Shown here: piece by piece, positions 53,492-62,530 of the stretch | How positions within the stretch are numbered: position 1 is the first letter of the stretch | Layout: each line of letters starts with the position of its first letter | From: Methanobacteriota archaeon | GTDB lineage: Archaea > Methanobacteriota > Methanobacteria > Methanobacteriales > Methanobacteriaceae | Direction: 5' to 3' | Assembly (NCBI GenBank): GCA_029556335.1 | Contig: JAKQFA010000030.1 | Location: forward strand, 1-64,000 | DNA length: 64,000 bases | Notes under the pieces: model-generated | The model's database searches: none | What the model was told of the DNA's origin: nothing | The model's input: only the letters and a program-made list of their open reading frames with translations | Program-made: the position numbers and the translations under genes

Positions 53492-54433
53492 CTACTCCCG
53501 CAAGGTGCTGCCGGTGAGTTCGATGAACACATCTTCCAATGTATTCTGGCGCACTGATAAATCCACGATTTTCACGCCTATCCCCTCGATTTCTTCCATC
53601 AAGGTAGGTAACTGGGCCACCGCATTCAGGGCCCTGATATTTATTCGTTCATCCATCTGAACCGCCATGTCTATGTTCTTCATGGGGGTCAGGGCATCTA
53701 TAACTGTCTGGTTCATTTTAGGATTAGATAGTTTCATGTCCACCACATCTCCCTCACCGATCTCCTTTTTCAGGTTGCTGGGGGTGTCCAGGCGGAGCAG
53801 TTTACCATGGTCCATGATGGCAATGCGGTCCGATAGTTTATCAGCCTCGTCCATGAGGTGGGTGGTTAATATGACAGTTTTACCCTCATCATCTCGTAAG
53901 GAACGTATGTAGCTCCATAAAACCCGGCGTGACTGGGGGTCTAGTCCCTCGGATGGTTCGTCCAAGACCACGATCTCTGGCTGGTGCATAATGGCTAGTG
54001 CCAGGTTTAAACGCCTCTTCATACCCCCGGAGAGATCTTTAACTTGGGTGTTGGCTTTATCTGTTAAGAGTAGGTCGGATAACAATTTCTCAGCCCTTCT
54101 TTGCCGGGTTTTGGGGGGTATATCGTACATGATCCCCATGAGCTTAAGACTTTCAAGGGGAGTTAAACTATCCCACAGTACCAGTTCCTGGGGACAGATC
54201 CCTATGACCCCCTTCTCCACCCTATTTACTTCCTGTCCATCTATGAGGATTTCGCCACTGGTGGGTTGTAACAAGCCCACCATCATGTTGATGGAAGTGG
54301 TTTTACCCGCCCCATTTGGGCCTAAAAATCCGAAAACTTCTCCCCTTTCAATTTTAAGGTCGAGTTTATCCACCGCCCGGAATTCACCGAAATCTTTGGT
54401 TAAGCCACGAGCTTCAATGATGTAGTCCTTCAA
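53492..54433 (-). CDS. ABC transporter ATP-binding protein (DrrA-like)
   Basis: A 313-residue ATPase with Walker A GPNGAGKTTS near residue 39, signature LSGGMKRRLNLA, Walker B VVLDEPSEGLDP and the H-loop TTHLMDEAD. The last 90 residues form the DrrA-type C-terminal domain. It drives the ABC-2 permease encoded 6 bp downstream. First gene of a two-gene unit, with a methyltransferase further down. Confidence 0.9.
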   Translation of the reverse strand: MKDYIIEARGLTKDFGEFRAVDKLDLKIERGEVFGFLGPNGAGKTTSINMMVGLLQPTSGEILIDGQEVNRVEKGVIGICPQELVLWDSLTPLESLKLMGIMYDIPPKTRQRRAEKLLSDLLLTDKANTQVKDLSGGMKRRLNLALAIMHQPEIVVLDEPSEGLDPQSRRVLWSYIRSLRDDEGKTVILTTHLMDEADKLSDRIAIMDHGKLLRLDTPSNLKKEIGEGDVVDMKLSNPKMNQTVIDALTPMKNIDMAVQMDERINIRALNAVAQLPTLMEEIEGIGVKIVDLSVRQNTLEDVFIELTGSTLRE

Positions 54434-54558
54434 TTAAATCCCCTATCCAGTGTCCTGTTATTGCAGGAATAATTTACAGATAATCGTTCATTAACTTATT
54501 CTATTCATGTTAAAGGCTGTAGGATCAGAATTTTTGCAGGAATATTTCCACATGCTTT

Positions 54559-55509
54559 TTATCCATTTTCACAGTAGTTTCTTACTATTAACTCCTTGAT
54601 TTCTCCTCGTTTAGATGCATCACAATTTATGGACCTTTTTGCTGGAACTCTTTCTAGGAAGTATTCCTGGTATAGTTCATCAAAAAATTCGTCGTTTGCA
54701 TCGACATTTTTTGGATCAGAGTTGCTTAACATCAAATATGCACCACGTTTATCCATTCTATGGAAGAATTTGGATAGACGTATCTGATCCTCATCATCAA
54801 AGCCTTCTTTAGCATAGCAGGTGAAGCTGGAGGATGGACTGATGGGGCGGTAGGGTGGGTCCAGGTACACCAAAGTATTTTTTTTTATGTATCCCTCTGA
54901 ATTACTAAAATCTCCCATGATAATTTCAGTGTCCTCTAGAGCCTTGTTTACTTGAATTATGTTCTTTTCATCACATATTCTTGGATTTTTATACTTCCCA
55001 AATGGAACGTTAAATTCGTCCTTACTATTTTGGCGAAATAATCCATTGTAACAGGTTTTATTTAAAAATATTAAATAGCTGGCTCTTTCAACCCATTGGT
55101 TGCTGTACTTTTCATAGTCAAAGTCAGCCCTTTGCTGATTGAAACTCTTTCTAATGTTGTAAAAAAATGTTTCACGTTCTTCATCACTTTTATCCCTGTA
55201 TTTATCCTCTAAATTACTTAATTCAGTGATCAGGTGACTTGGATCATTTTTTAGGACCCTGTATCCCACTACTAGGTCTTGGTTTATGTCGAAAAGGAAT
55301 GACTCCTTAACTTGGAAGTTTCTTTTCAGATAAAAAAACAGGGCGCCCCCACCAAGGAAGGGCTCCACATATCTTTCAATGATCCCCCTACCCATTATAG
55401 ATTGCGGGATCCTTTTATGGAACTCTCCTAATAATTGGGCTTTACCTCCAGCCCACTTGAGAAAAGGCCGGGCCAAACAGACATCTATTTTATATAAATC
55501 AGTTTCCAT
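54559..55509 (-). CDS. dam: DNA adenine methylase (Dam/DpnM, class D12)
   Basis: A 316-residue alpha-class N6-adenine DNA methyltransferase: FLKWAGGKAQLL (motif X), VEPFLGGGALFFYL (motif I) and the catalytic DPPY motif in LVYLDPPYRP. This class usually methylates GATC. No restriction endonuclease gene adjoins it, so it is either an orphan methylase or the survivor of a restriction-modification pair. It is clearly more AT-rich than the flanking genes and sits alone, which suggests horizontal arrival. Confidence 0.88.
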   Translation of the reverse strand: METDLYKIDVCLARPFLKWAGGKAQLLGEFHKRIPQSIMGRGIIERYVEPFLGGGALFFYLKRNFQVKESFLFDINQDLVVGYRVLKNDPSHLITELSNLEDKYRDKSDEERETFFYNIRKSFNQQRADFDYEKYSNQWVERASYLIFLNKTCYNGLFRQNSKDEFNVPFGKYKNPRICDEKNIIQVNKALEDTEIIMGDFSNSEGYIKKNTLVYLDPPYRPISPSSSFTCYAKEGFDDEDQIRLSKFFHRMDKRGAYLMLSNSDPKNVDANDEFFDELYQEYFLERVPAKRSINCDASKRGEIKELIVRNYCENG

Positions 55510-55581
55510 GGCATCATCCGACTAGTATAGAATTTTCCCCTTCATTCCTGAGGGTTTTCTTTTATTTACGTGAAGATCATT

Positions 55582-56364
55582 TTATTCAAGGATCTCCCCT
55601 GGAGCCCCACCCAACACCACCAGTGCCTCGGCCTCCAGGAAGTGCAGCTTCCCTGGGATGATCAGGCAGTGCAATGGACCCCCAAAGTCCTCATTAACCA
55701 GTTTTCCCATCTGATCTGCCCTGACCAGGGGTTTAGTGTCACCTGCCCGGGCCACCACCACTGCCAGGCTATCTTCATTTAATAACTGGTCCCCACGGTC
55801 CTGGGCTACCTTTAAAAGGTACTCCAGTCCCTGGTTGGCAGTCATGTAGTAGTCATGGTGGGCCTGGATGTCCAGGAGGGCCAGGGTGTGCAGGTCCATC
55901 TTCAGATTACTGGCTACGACTTGGTAGGGGGAGTGGGGGAAGTAGTTCTCCTCGGGTCGGGGAATGGTGGTGACCTTACCAAACTTGTAGGCCTGTAAAC
56001 CAGCCAAACCCGGAGCAGCCGAGAGTATGGAGGAGGAATGAACCACCTGGACATCTATACCTGACTTACGGGCTTCAATTAAAAGATCCGTGTGGGTGGT
56101 GGCCACCAGGGGATCGCCTGCTGTTAAAAAAGCCACATCCATAGTCACTGCATCCTGGAGGGGCCTATTTTCTTCTTCCACCTCTTCCCGTCGGAGTACC
56201 TTAATCTCAGCTCCAGTTAACTCTTCTAGGCTGTGCAGGTCACCGCCGAAGAGACGGGCCGTGTAAAACTCGGCGTAAACCACATCTGCCCTTTTAAGGG
56301 CCTCCAAACCCTTTAGGGATATGTCTTTTTCATCGTAAAGTCCCAGTCCAACCAGGTAAAGCAT
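55582..56364 (-). CDS. dphB: Diphthine synthase
   Basis: A 260-residue protein of the tetrapyrrole-methylase fold, starting LYLVGLGLYDEKDISLKGLEALKRAD, with LTAGDPLVATTH and HSSSILSAAPGLAGLQAYKFGK in order. It methylates the amino group of the modified histidine on elongation factor 2 with SAM during diphthamide synthesis. Usual family length. It is divergent from the Trm5-like gene with about 127 bp between starts. Confidence 0.93.
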   Translation of the reverse strand: MLYLVGLGLYDEKDISLKGLEALKRADVVYAEFYTARLFGGDLHSLEELTGAEIKVLRREEVEEENRPLQDAVTMDVAFLTAGDPLVATTHTDLLIEARKSGIDVQVVHSSSILSAAPGLAGLQAYKFGKVTTIPRPEENYFPHSPYQVVASNLKMDLHTLALLDIQAHHDYYMTANQGLEYLLKVAQDRGDQLLNEDSLAVVVARAGDTKPLVRADQMGKLVNEDFGGPLHCLIIPGKLHFLEAEALVVLGGAPGEILE

Positions 56365-56491
56365 ATTTCCACCTTCAATTCCTAGTTATGGGCTGAGGGG
56401 TTTATAAAATTTTATTTTAAGGTGATAACATAATTATGTTAGGCATAACTTGCCCCGTAGTATTTGTTTACAAAAAAAAATGAGGAAACCC

Positions 56492-57505
56492 ATGATCGGA
56501 CTCAAGGTCCCTAAAAAAGAGGCCAACCAGTTACGCTTGCTTCTTTTGGAACATAAAATTTTGGACCGGAATTTCAAAATTAAACGCTCCCTGGATTACG
56601 TTTTCATACCCCTCCTGGAAAGGCCCGGGATGGATTTAATGAAGAATGAAAGCCTCCAAGTAGTGGACACCGAATTTGAGGAGGCTAAACGAAGTCCCCG
56701 CAGTATGGAGGAGTACCTGGAAGGCCAGATCCCCGCCGAGAAGATGGAGGACCTTAAGAAGTCCTTTGACATCATCGGCGAGGTGGTGATACTGGAGATA
56801 CCCGAGGAACTGGAGGGTGAGAAAAAGGCCATCGCCGAGGCTGCCTTGAAGTTCACCAAACGCCGGTCAGTGTATCGGAAGGGGAGTGAGGTGAAGGGAA
56901 CCACCCGGACCCGGGAACTGGAGCACCTCGCAGGGGAGGATCTCTCCGAGACCACACACCAGGAGTTCGGAACACGTATCATGCTGGACGTGAAGAACGT
57001 CTACTTCAGTCCCAGGCTGGCCACCGAGAGGAGGATCGTAACTGACCAGGTGAAGGAGGGGGAAGTGGTACTGGACATGTTCACCGGAGTGGGTCCCTTC
57101 GCCCTCTCCATCGCACGTAACCACCAGGTAAAGGTATACGCCACGGATATCAACCCCATGGCCATCTTTTACCTTAAAAGAAACCTGGAGATAAATAAAT
57201 TACAGGAACGCGTAATTCCCCTGGAGGGTGATGTGAAGGAGATTCTGGAGGGGCTGGATCTTAGATTTGACCGGATAATTATGAACCTGCCTGGCTCGGC
57301 CCGGGAGTTTTTGCCAGTAGCCCTGGAGCACCTGAAATCAGGGGGTGTGGTGCATTACTACCAGTTCAGCCGGGATATGGATGATCCCATCCAGAGTATC
57401 AAAAATTCGGCAAAAGACCGGCAGGTGGAGATACTTGATAAGAGAAAGGTGAAGTCCACCAGGCCCGGGGAGTGGCATGTGGCAGTGGATGCCCGTATAT
57501 GCTAA
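56492..57505 (+). CDS. trm5: tRNA (guanine(37)-N1)-methyltransferase Trm5-like
   Basis: A 337-residue protein with an N-terminal D1-like domain (about 1-70), a middle RNA-binding part with RTRELEHLAGEDLSETTHQEFG, and a C-terminal Rossmann methyltransferase: NVYFSPRLATERRI, VLDMFTGVGPFALSIA, YATDINPMAI and IIMNLPGSAREFLP, the NLPxxA catalytic motif. It forms m1G37 in tRNA, which prevents frameshifting. The ATG at 56492 follows GAGG by 7 bp; ATGs at 56480 and a TTG at 56450 are in frame but lack a site. Confidence 0.9.
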   Translation: MIGLKVPKKEANQLRLLLLEHKILDRNFKIKRSLDYVFIPLLERPGMDLMKNESLQVVDTEFEEAKRSPRSMEEYLEGQIPAEKMEDLKKSFDIIGEVVILEIPEELEGEKKAIAEAALKFTKRRSVYRKGSEVKGTTRTRELEHLAGEDLSETTHQEFGTRIMLDVKNVYFSPRLATERRIVTDQVKEGEVVLDMFTGVGPFALSIARNHQVKVYATDINPMAIFYLKRNLEINKLQERVIPLEGDVKEILEGLDLRFDRIIMNLPGSAREFLPVALEHLKSGGVVHYYQFSRDMDDPIQSIKNSAKDRQVEILDKRKVKSTRPGEWHVAVDARIC

Positions 57506-57561
57506 AGGTTTACTTAATCAGAAAGTGTTGAGCACATCATAAAATTATAGGAATGAGTTAG

Positions 57562-57990
57562 ATGATGAATATTCTACCGGAAGTACTGGAAATTGAGTAT
57601 TCATTCCCAAAGGATGGGGGTCATAACACCCTTAAACTGGTGGAAGGTCGGCTTTTCTTTTTCAGTGAAGCCCATTCGCGACTTTCCGAGAAGAATGAAT
57701 ATTTAACCATGGTATCTGCTCCGGAGAGGGATGATTGGATACTGTTCTGGAAGGCCCTGAACCAGGCTGGAGTCTGGGACTGGGAGGAGGACTATCGTCC
57801 CGAGCCAGGATTAACCCTGGAAGCTGATACCTGGCTGGTGAAAATTCATCGGGGAGAGCAGACCATGCAGACCAGATCCTGGTTCGTGGAACCCCTCACC
57901 CGCAACGAATTTTTCCTGGCCCTGAAACACCTAGCCGGGGTGGACATCACCCTGCCCTACCAGTACCTGTCCCGGAAGCTTAGAGAATGA
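57562..57990 (+). CDS. Hypothetical protein, 142 residues
   Basis: I do not recognise this protein. It is soluble and acidic and rich in Trp (WILFWKAL, VWDWEEDYRPEP, DTWLVKIHRG). It reads like an alpha+beta domain without catalytic motif. It follows the Trm5-like gene by 56 bp on the same strand and converges with mtnA. Codon use is like the core genes, so it is probably real. Confidence 0.6.
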   Translation: MMNILPEVLEIEYSFPKDGGHNTLKLVEGRLFFFSEAHSRLSEKNEYLTMVSAPERDDWILFWKALNQAGVWDWEEDYRPEPGLTLEADTWLVKIHRGEQTMQTRSWFVEPLTRNEFFLALKHLAGVDITLPYQYLSRKLRE

Positions 57991-57999
57991 ATGATCTTA

Positions 58000-58929
58000 T
58001 TAGAAGGGTTTCATAATCCCCTTCTCGGTGATGATGCCTGTGATGAGGTCTGCAGGCACCACATCAAAGGAGGGATTCCTCACCTCAGTTAACAGTGGTG
58101 CAACCCGGCACCCTGCGAAGTTTAGAACTTCTTCAGGATTTCTTTCCTCTATTTCTATCTCGTAGATGGAGTTTTCATGGTCGAAGGTGCTTTTTGGTGC
58201 CGCCACATAGAATGGGACCCCGAATCTGTGGGCAGCCAGGGCCACCATCAGGGATCCGATCTTGTTGGCCACCCCTCCCTGGGCCACCCGGTCGGCTCCG
58301 ATTATCACCTTATCCACCTCTCCCTCCTGCATTAATCTTCCCGCCGCCCCGTCGACTATGAGTTTCACGGGTATGCCCTCTTCTTGCATCTCCCACACAC
58401 TCAAACGTGCCCCCTGTAGTACGGGCCTTGTTTCGTCACAGATCACCTTTACGTTCTTACCCTCCTCATGGGCTGCGCGCACCACCCCCAGGGCGGTTCC
58501 GTAATCCACACAAGCCAGTGCCCCGGCATTGCAGTGGGTTAAGATGGTGTCACCGTCACTGATGATCTCGGCCCCCTGTTTACCCATGGCCCGGTTGGTG
58601 TCCTGATCCTCCTGGTACATTTTAAGGGCTTCCTCCACTGCCGAGTCAGAGTTAAGCACACGGTCCACTGCCCAGGCCAGGTTCACAGCTGTGGGGCGGG
58701 CTGCTCTGATCTCCTGAGCCGCCTTTTCCAGGTCATCACCAGCCAAATCCGCCAGGGCCATGGCAAAGGCAGCTGCCACACCTATAGCCGGAGCACCCCT
58801 TACCACCATGGACTGAATAGCCCGTATAACATCTTGATAGGTTCCGCAGACCAGATATTCAACTTCATGGGGTAACAGGGTCTGGTCCAAGAGGTACAGC
58901 TGACCATCCTTCCAATACAGGGTTTTCAT
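58000..58929 (-). CDS. mtnA: S-methyl-5-thioribose-1-phosphate isomerase
   Basis: A 309-residue isomerase of the eIF2B-like fold with VVRGAPAIGVAAA, THCNAGALACVDYGTALG carrying the catalytic Cys, CDETRPVLQGARLS and IIGADRVAQGGV with the catalytic Asp. It converts 5-methylthioribose-1-phosphate to 5-methylthioribulose-1-phosphate in methylthioadenosine recycling. A ribose-1,5-bisphosphate isomerase paralogue is the main alternative but these motifs favour MtnA. It lies 68 bp downstream of nifB and may be read from the same transcript. Confidence 0.87.
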   Translation of the reverse strand: MKTLYWKDGQLYLLDQTLLPHEVEYLVCGTYQDVIRAIQSMVVRGAPAIGVAAAFAMALADLAGDDLEKAAQEIRAARPTAVNLAWAVDRVLNSDSAVEEALKMYQEDQDTNRAMGKQGAEIISDGDTILTHCNAGALACVDYGTALGVVRAAHEEGKNVKVICDETRPVLQGARLSVWEMQEEGIPVKLIVDGAAGRLMQEGEVDKVIIGADRVAQGGVANKIGSLMVALAAHRFGVPFYVAAPKSTFDHENSIYEIEIEERNPEEVLNFAGCRVAPLLTEVRNPSFDVVPADLITGIITEKGIMKPF

Positions 58930-58997
58930 AATTCATCACCTGAAAAAAAGGGTACAAGTGGGATCTATCTTTAACCAGCAGCCCCTAAGCGGATCAT

Positions 58998-59873
58998 CTA
59001 GTAGTGGCTGGCAGGGGTCATGTCCAGGTGCTTGTCCTCCCCTTCCTTGCCAGGCACTCCATAGGCATCAGCCCGGCACTGGGTGCAGGCCCGGAATACA
59101 GGGATGATTTCCTCCACCGCGTCACGGACCTCTGCTAATTCTGCGCATCCCGGGCGGGGATAGTCCTTCATCTTGTAAAGGGGTATCAAGGGCAGGACGT
59201 TCATCAAGTTGGCTCCGCGTTTTTTCACCTCACGGGCAATGTCCACGATGTGTTTATCGTTCAGTCCAGGTATAAGGACACTGTTAACCTTGATCACCAC
59301 ACCCTTACCAGCCAGTTTCTCAACACCTTCCAGTTGATTCTTGGACAAGACCTCGAAGGCCTCTTTCCCCTCGTAGAGTTTTCCATTGTAGAAGACGTTG
59401 GAGTAGATGTGCTGGCCAATCTCGGGGTCCACGGCGTTGATGGTCACAGTCACCGAGTTGATGTTGGCCTCAACGATGTCATCGATCCTATCGGGTAGTA
59501 ACAATCCATTGGTGGACAGGCATTTAATAAGATCCGGGAACTTTTTATCAATGATCTTAAAGAATTCGAAGGTTTCTGGGTTGGCCAGGGCATCACCTGG
59601 TCCAGCTACTCCCACCACATTTATGGGCATCTCCTTTATAATCTGTTCCACATGGTCCACGGCATCCTGCACATTCATGACCCGGGCCGAGACCCCGGGC
59701 CGGTTTTCACACTTATTGATTTCCCTGGTGCAGAAGTTGCACTGTATGTTGCAGCGGGGGGCGATGGGAACGTGGGCCCTTCCCACCTTATCATGCATCT
59801 TTTCACTGAAGCAGGGGTGTACCTTGGTTAAGTGGGCAAATTTGGATTCATTCTTAAATTTAGGTTCATTCAT
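58998..59873 (-). CDS. nifB: NifB-type radical SAM protein (nitrogenase cofactor precursor synthase)
   Basis: A 291-residue radical SAM protein with HPCFSEKMHDKVGRAHVPIAPRCNIQCNFC; CNIQCNFC is the CX3CX2C cluster motif, and CTQCRADAYGVPG near the C-terminus is the conserved end of NifB. It has no NifX-like domain, as usual for archaeal NifB. NifB joins two [4Fe-4S] units and adds carbide to give the 8Fe-9S-C L-cluster. No nif structural gene is in the window. It lies 31 bp after mmp17 on the same strand. The ATG at 59873 follows GGGAGATGA; a TTG at 59888 overlaps that site. Confidence 0.93.
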   Translation of the reverse strand: MNEPKFKNESKFAHLTKVHPCFSEKMHDKVGRAHVPIAPRCNIQCNFCTREINKCENRPGVSARVMNVQDAVDHVEQIIKEMPINVVGVAGPGDALANPETFEFFKIIDKKFPDLIKCLSTNGLLLPDRIDDIVEANINSVTVTINAVDPEIGQHIYSNVFYNGKLYEGKEAFEVLSKNQLEGVEKLAGKGVVIKVNSVLIPGLNDKHIVDIAREVKKRGANLMNVLPLIPLYKMKDYPRPGCAELAEVRDAVEEIIPVFRACTQCRADAYGVPGKEGEDKHLDMTPASHY

Positions 59874-59904
59874 AGATTCATCTCCCAAGTGATTTTAGTA
59901 AATA

Positions 59905-60465
59905 TTATGGGGATTTTTTCATCCTGGCTATGATCTCCCGGCACTTATCGATCCACTCTTCCTGGAGGAGTTCATCAGTGCAAGTCAGGGCTATGATTTC
60001 ATCCTGGGAATAATGATCCACCACCCTAAACCCTTCGGGTATTATCCTGAAGAGTGCATCGTAAACCTTCCTTTTGAGGTCCTGTTGTGGATCCACCACC
60101 ATCATATTCTCCAGGGGGTGCTGGGGATCATCAATTATAACTTCCATGCGGCTGGGCTGGTGTATCTTATTCCGGCCCTCCACGTCCCATAGTTTCTTCA
60201 GAAGGGCTGGCAGATATTTTTCATCTTTGATGCGAATAAAGGCCTCGTTAGCTTTTTTGTCATATTTAAACTCGGCGAAGTCTTCCAGGACAATGGGTGG
60301 GGAGGTTTTTTCCATCTCCACCACGATGATGAAGACTGGCTCCCGGGGGTCTGCGTATATCTGGACGTCCTTCACTGAACGGATGACCTGCACATCCTGG
60401 AGAACCTGGCGCAGTATCATCTCATATACTGCGGCTCCTTCCGGGTCGTAACATTCCACATTCAT
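59905..60465 (-). CDS. mmp17: Methanogenesis marker protein 17
   Basis: A 186-residue protein matching methanogenesis marker 17: starts NVECYDPEGAAVYEMIL, has IIVVEMEKTSPPIV, and HPLENMMVVDPQQ. The family occurs in methanogens and has been found in the complex that reductively activates methyl-CoM reductase with Mmp3, Mmp7, McrC and the A2 ATPase. The start overlaps the stop of mmp15 by 4 bp. No Cys-rich cluster motif is visible, so it probably acts as a structural partner. Confidence 0.9.
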   Translation of the reverse strand: MNVECYDPEGAAVYEMILRQVLQDVQVIRSVKDVQIYADPREPVFIIVVEMEKTSPPIVLEDFAEFKYDKKANEAFIRIKDEKYLPALLKKLWDVEGRNKIHQPSRMEVIIDDPQHPLENMMVVDPQQDLKRKVYDALFRIIPEGFRVVDHYSQDEIIALTCTDELLQEEWIDKCREIIARMKKSP

Positions 60466-61697
60466 TTCATCTGGTCCCCTAATCCTGATACTAAAAGTGC
60501 AGATCCCACTGCTCCGATGTGTGAGGAGTATTCCGGTACAATAACGTTGATACCACCCAGTACCGTGGACACAGCTTCCACCAGTCCCTCGATGAGGCTG
60601 GTTCCACCTACCTGTATTAGTGGTTCGCGTACATCTATCTCCTGCAGTTGCTGCTCGTATACCTGCTCTGCCACGGAGTAACAGGCTGCAGCAGCCACGT
60701 TCTCCTTACTGTTCCCAGCAGCCAGGGATGTGACCAGGTCCTGTATCCCGAACACAATACAGTAACTGTTCAGGAGGGCTTCTTTGTAGTTTCCCTTCAG
60801 GGCCAGGGGGCCAAGTTCACTGATGTCCACTCCCAAACGGCGGGCGGTTATCTCCAGGAACCTTCCCGATGCACCGGCGCAGATTCCTCCCATGGTAAAG
60901 TTGTCAGGGATACCATCGTTAACTGTGATGACCTTGTTGTCCATTCCACCTATATCCAGGACGGTGGCTTCGCCCTTCTGGTGGCCCGCCAGGTACACTG
61001 CTCCCTTGGAGTTAACAGACAGTTCTTCCTGGATGAGCTGGGCGTTCATATGTTTTCCAATGGTTAAACGGCCGTAGCCAGTAACCCCCACTCCCTCCAC
61101 ATCGTCTACTTTGTATCCGGTGTCAGCGAAAGCCTGGTTCATGGCGTCCTGGCTACAGGCAACCACATCGGTGGTGGGGACCCAGCCAGTTCCGATAATC
61201 TTGTTATTTTCCATTAAAGCTACTTTTGTAGTGGTGGAGCCGGAGTCTATGCCCAGGGTGAGGCCTTCCTGTTTCTCCCGGGCCAGTATACTCTTCCGGG
61301 CCACGATGGTGGATAAGGCCTCCATACGGATGAAGAGTTCATCGGCCTTGGTCCTTTCTGTGAAGGAGTAGGTTACCACCGGTAGGTTGGTGTACTGTTG
61401 GATGAAACGGCGAATCTCATTTCTAACCAGGGCACCCTCGGCGCAGCGGAAGCAGGTGGAAATGAACACTGCATCGGCATCGGACTTACCCTCCACCAGG
61501 GACATGGCCCGGGCGATCATTAACCGTATGCTGCTGCTGGCGGCGTTGAACCCAAACTTCTGGTAGGCCTCGTTAATGTAATCCAGGTCTGCTTCGGGTA
61601 TGATCATCTCCGCACCAAAGGTGGCGGCAGCTTTTTCAATCTCCTTCTGCACTCCACTGTAATCAGTACCGCAAGAAATTTGTGCTATCTTCACCAT
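60462..61697 (-). CDS. mmp15: Methanogenesis marker protein 15 (ASKHA ATPase, 2-hydroxyglutaryl-CoA dehydratase activator-like)
   Basis: A 411-residue protein. Residues 1-140 are a Cys-containing N-terminal part (ISCGTDYSG, STCFRCAEGAL). Residues 145-411 are an activator-type ASKHA ATPase: LGIDSGSTTTKVAL, GVTGYGR and LDIGGMDNKVI as nucleotide-binding loops, and C273 in GGICAGASGRF and C313 in SYCIVFG where the dimer-bridging [4Fe-4S] cluster of HgdC is held. Such enzymes couple ATP hydrolysis to low-potential electron transfer. The mmp15 family is found in methanogens, with unproven function. Overlaps mmp17 and sits 1 bp from mmp5. Confidence 0.9.
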   Translation of the reverse strand: MVKIAQISCGTDYSGVQKEIEKAAATFGAEMIIPEADLDYINEAYQKFGFNAASSSIRLMIARAMSLVEGKSDADAVFISTCFRCAEGALVRNEIRRFIQQYTNLPVVTYSFTERTKADELFIRMEALSTIVARKSILAREKQEGLTLGIDSGSTTTKVALMENNKIIGTGWVPTTDVVACSQDAMNQAFADTGYKVDDVEGVGVTGYGRLTIGKHMNAQLIQEELSVNSKGAVYLAGHQKGEATVLDIGGMDNKVITVNDGIPDNFTMGGICAGASGRFLEITARRLGVDISELGPLALKGNYKEALLNSYCIVFGIQDLVTSLAAGNSKENVAAAACYSVAEQVYEQQLQEIDVREPLIQVGGTSLIEGLVEAVSTVLGGINVIVPEYSSHIGAVGSALLVSGLGDQMK

Positions 61698-61698
61698 C

Positions 61699-62157
61699 TC
61701 AGTCTCCTCCCTCTTTGTCTTCGGATTCCAGGTTATCCAGGAAGGTGTTGATCTGGTTCACCACTTCCATGGTCTCCTCCCTGGTTTCGGGGTAGTGCAG
61801 TTCCAGCACCGGAATTCCCTGTTTACGGAGGACGAACATGCACAGTTCATTGGTCCGGGCACAGCCAATACAGCCAAATCCGAATGGAGCGTCTTCCATG
61901 ATGATGGCTGCTTCGGCTTCCTCGATCAGCGGCCCGAATATGGCCATACGGCCCCTTACACCAGAGGGAACCTCTATTGCGGCATATTTAAGCCCCTTAA
62001 TTGGTTCATCCTCGGTGATGTTGAAGGGAGGTGAATCTATCTCTGGATCTGTGACTTTTTTCCTTATCTCTTTCTGGAGAACCAGTGGCTCGTGGCCTTT
62101 CCGCTCCACCAAATCTGCCAGTATGAGTGAGTTTGGTGGAAAAATTGCTATTTTCAT
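61699..62157 (-). CDS. mmp5: Methanogenesis marker protein 5
   Basis: A 152-residue protein matching methanogenesis marker 5: KIAIFPPNSLILADLVERKGHEP at the start and DAPFGFGCIGCARTNELC in the middle, with Cys spaced to bind a metal. The acidic tail ends EDKEGGD. Function unproven; the gene lies between mmp15 and DUF2111 with 1 and 10 bp spacings, inside the marker operon. Confidence 0.87.
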   Translation of the reverse strand: MKIAIFPPNSLILADLVERKGHEPLVLQKEIRKKVTDPEIDSPPFNITEDEPIKGLKYAAIEVPSGVRGRMAIFGPLIEEAEAAIIMEDAPFGFGCIGCARTNELCMFVLRKQGIPVLELHYPETREETMEVVNQINTFLDNLESEDKEGGD

Positions 62158-62167
62158 GTTATTCTCC

Positions 62168-62530
62168 TTATTTCTTTTTTACATCTTCCGGTCGCTTGGT
62201 AATCTCCATTATGTCACTGAAAATGCCCTGGGTGATATCCACCACTCCCAGTGCAGCTATCACTTCCCCTGCTTCATGGATGGGAACCACCACCACAGGG
62301 GTGCCCTGGTATGGTCCGGTTTTAGGTACCTGACGGGATATTTCTCCCTTTTCAAGGACCAGTTCCAGTGTGGGACCGGTGTAATTGTAATCAACAACTT
62401 TTCCATCTTCTATCCGAACACCCAGTTGTGTTTTGGTCCGCATGGTCAGGGGCAGGCGGTTAACCAGTTCGTGTATGGCCAGGGCCAGTTCCGTTATATC
62501 TTCTCCAGTTGATGAGGAATTAAGGTTCAT
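62168..62530 (-). CDS. DUF2111 family protein in the methanogenesis marker operon
   Basis: A 120-residue protein, acidic to neutral, matching the DUF2111 family: LALAIHELVNRLPLTMRTKTQ and TPVVVVPIHEAGEVIAALGVVDIT, a roadblock- or PAS-like alpha/beta pattern. It has no cysteine and no catalytic motif. It starts with a 4-bp overlap with mmp6, so the genes are coupled. No function is known; its location points to F430 or MCR maturation. Confidence 0.8.
   Translation of the reverse strand: MNLNSSSTGEDITELALAIHELVNRLPLTMRTKTQLGVRIEDGKVVDYNYTGPTLELVLEKGEISRQVPKTGPYQGTPVVVVPIHEAGEVIAALGVVDITQGIFSDIMEITKRPEDVKKK

Noticed and set aside
61838..62512. 224-residue plus-strand ORF
   Set aside because: Antisense to mmp5 and DUF2111, which have overlaps and family matches on the other strand.
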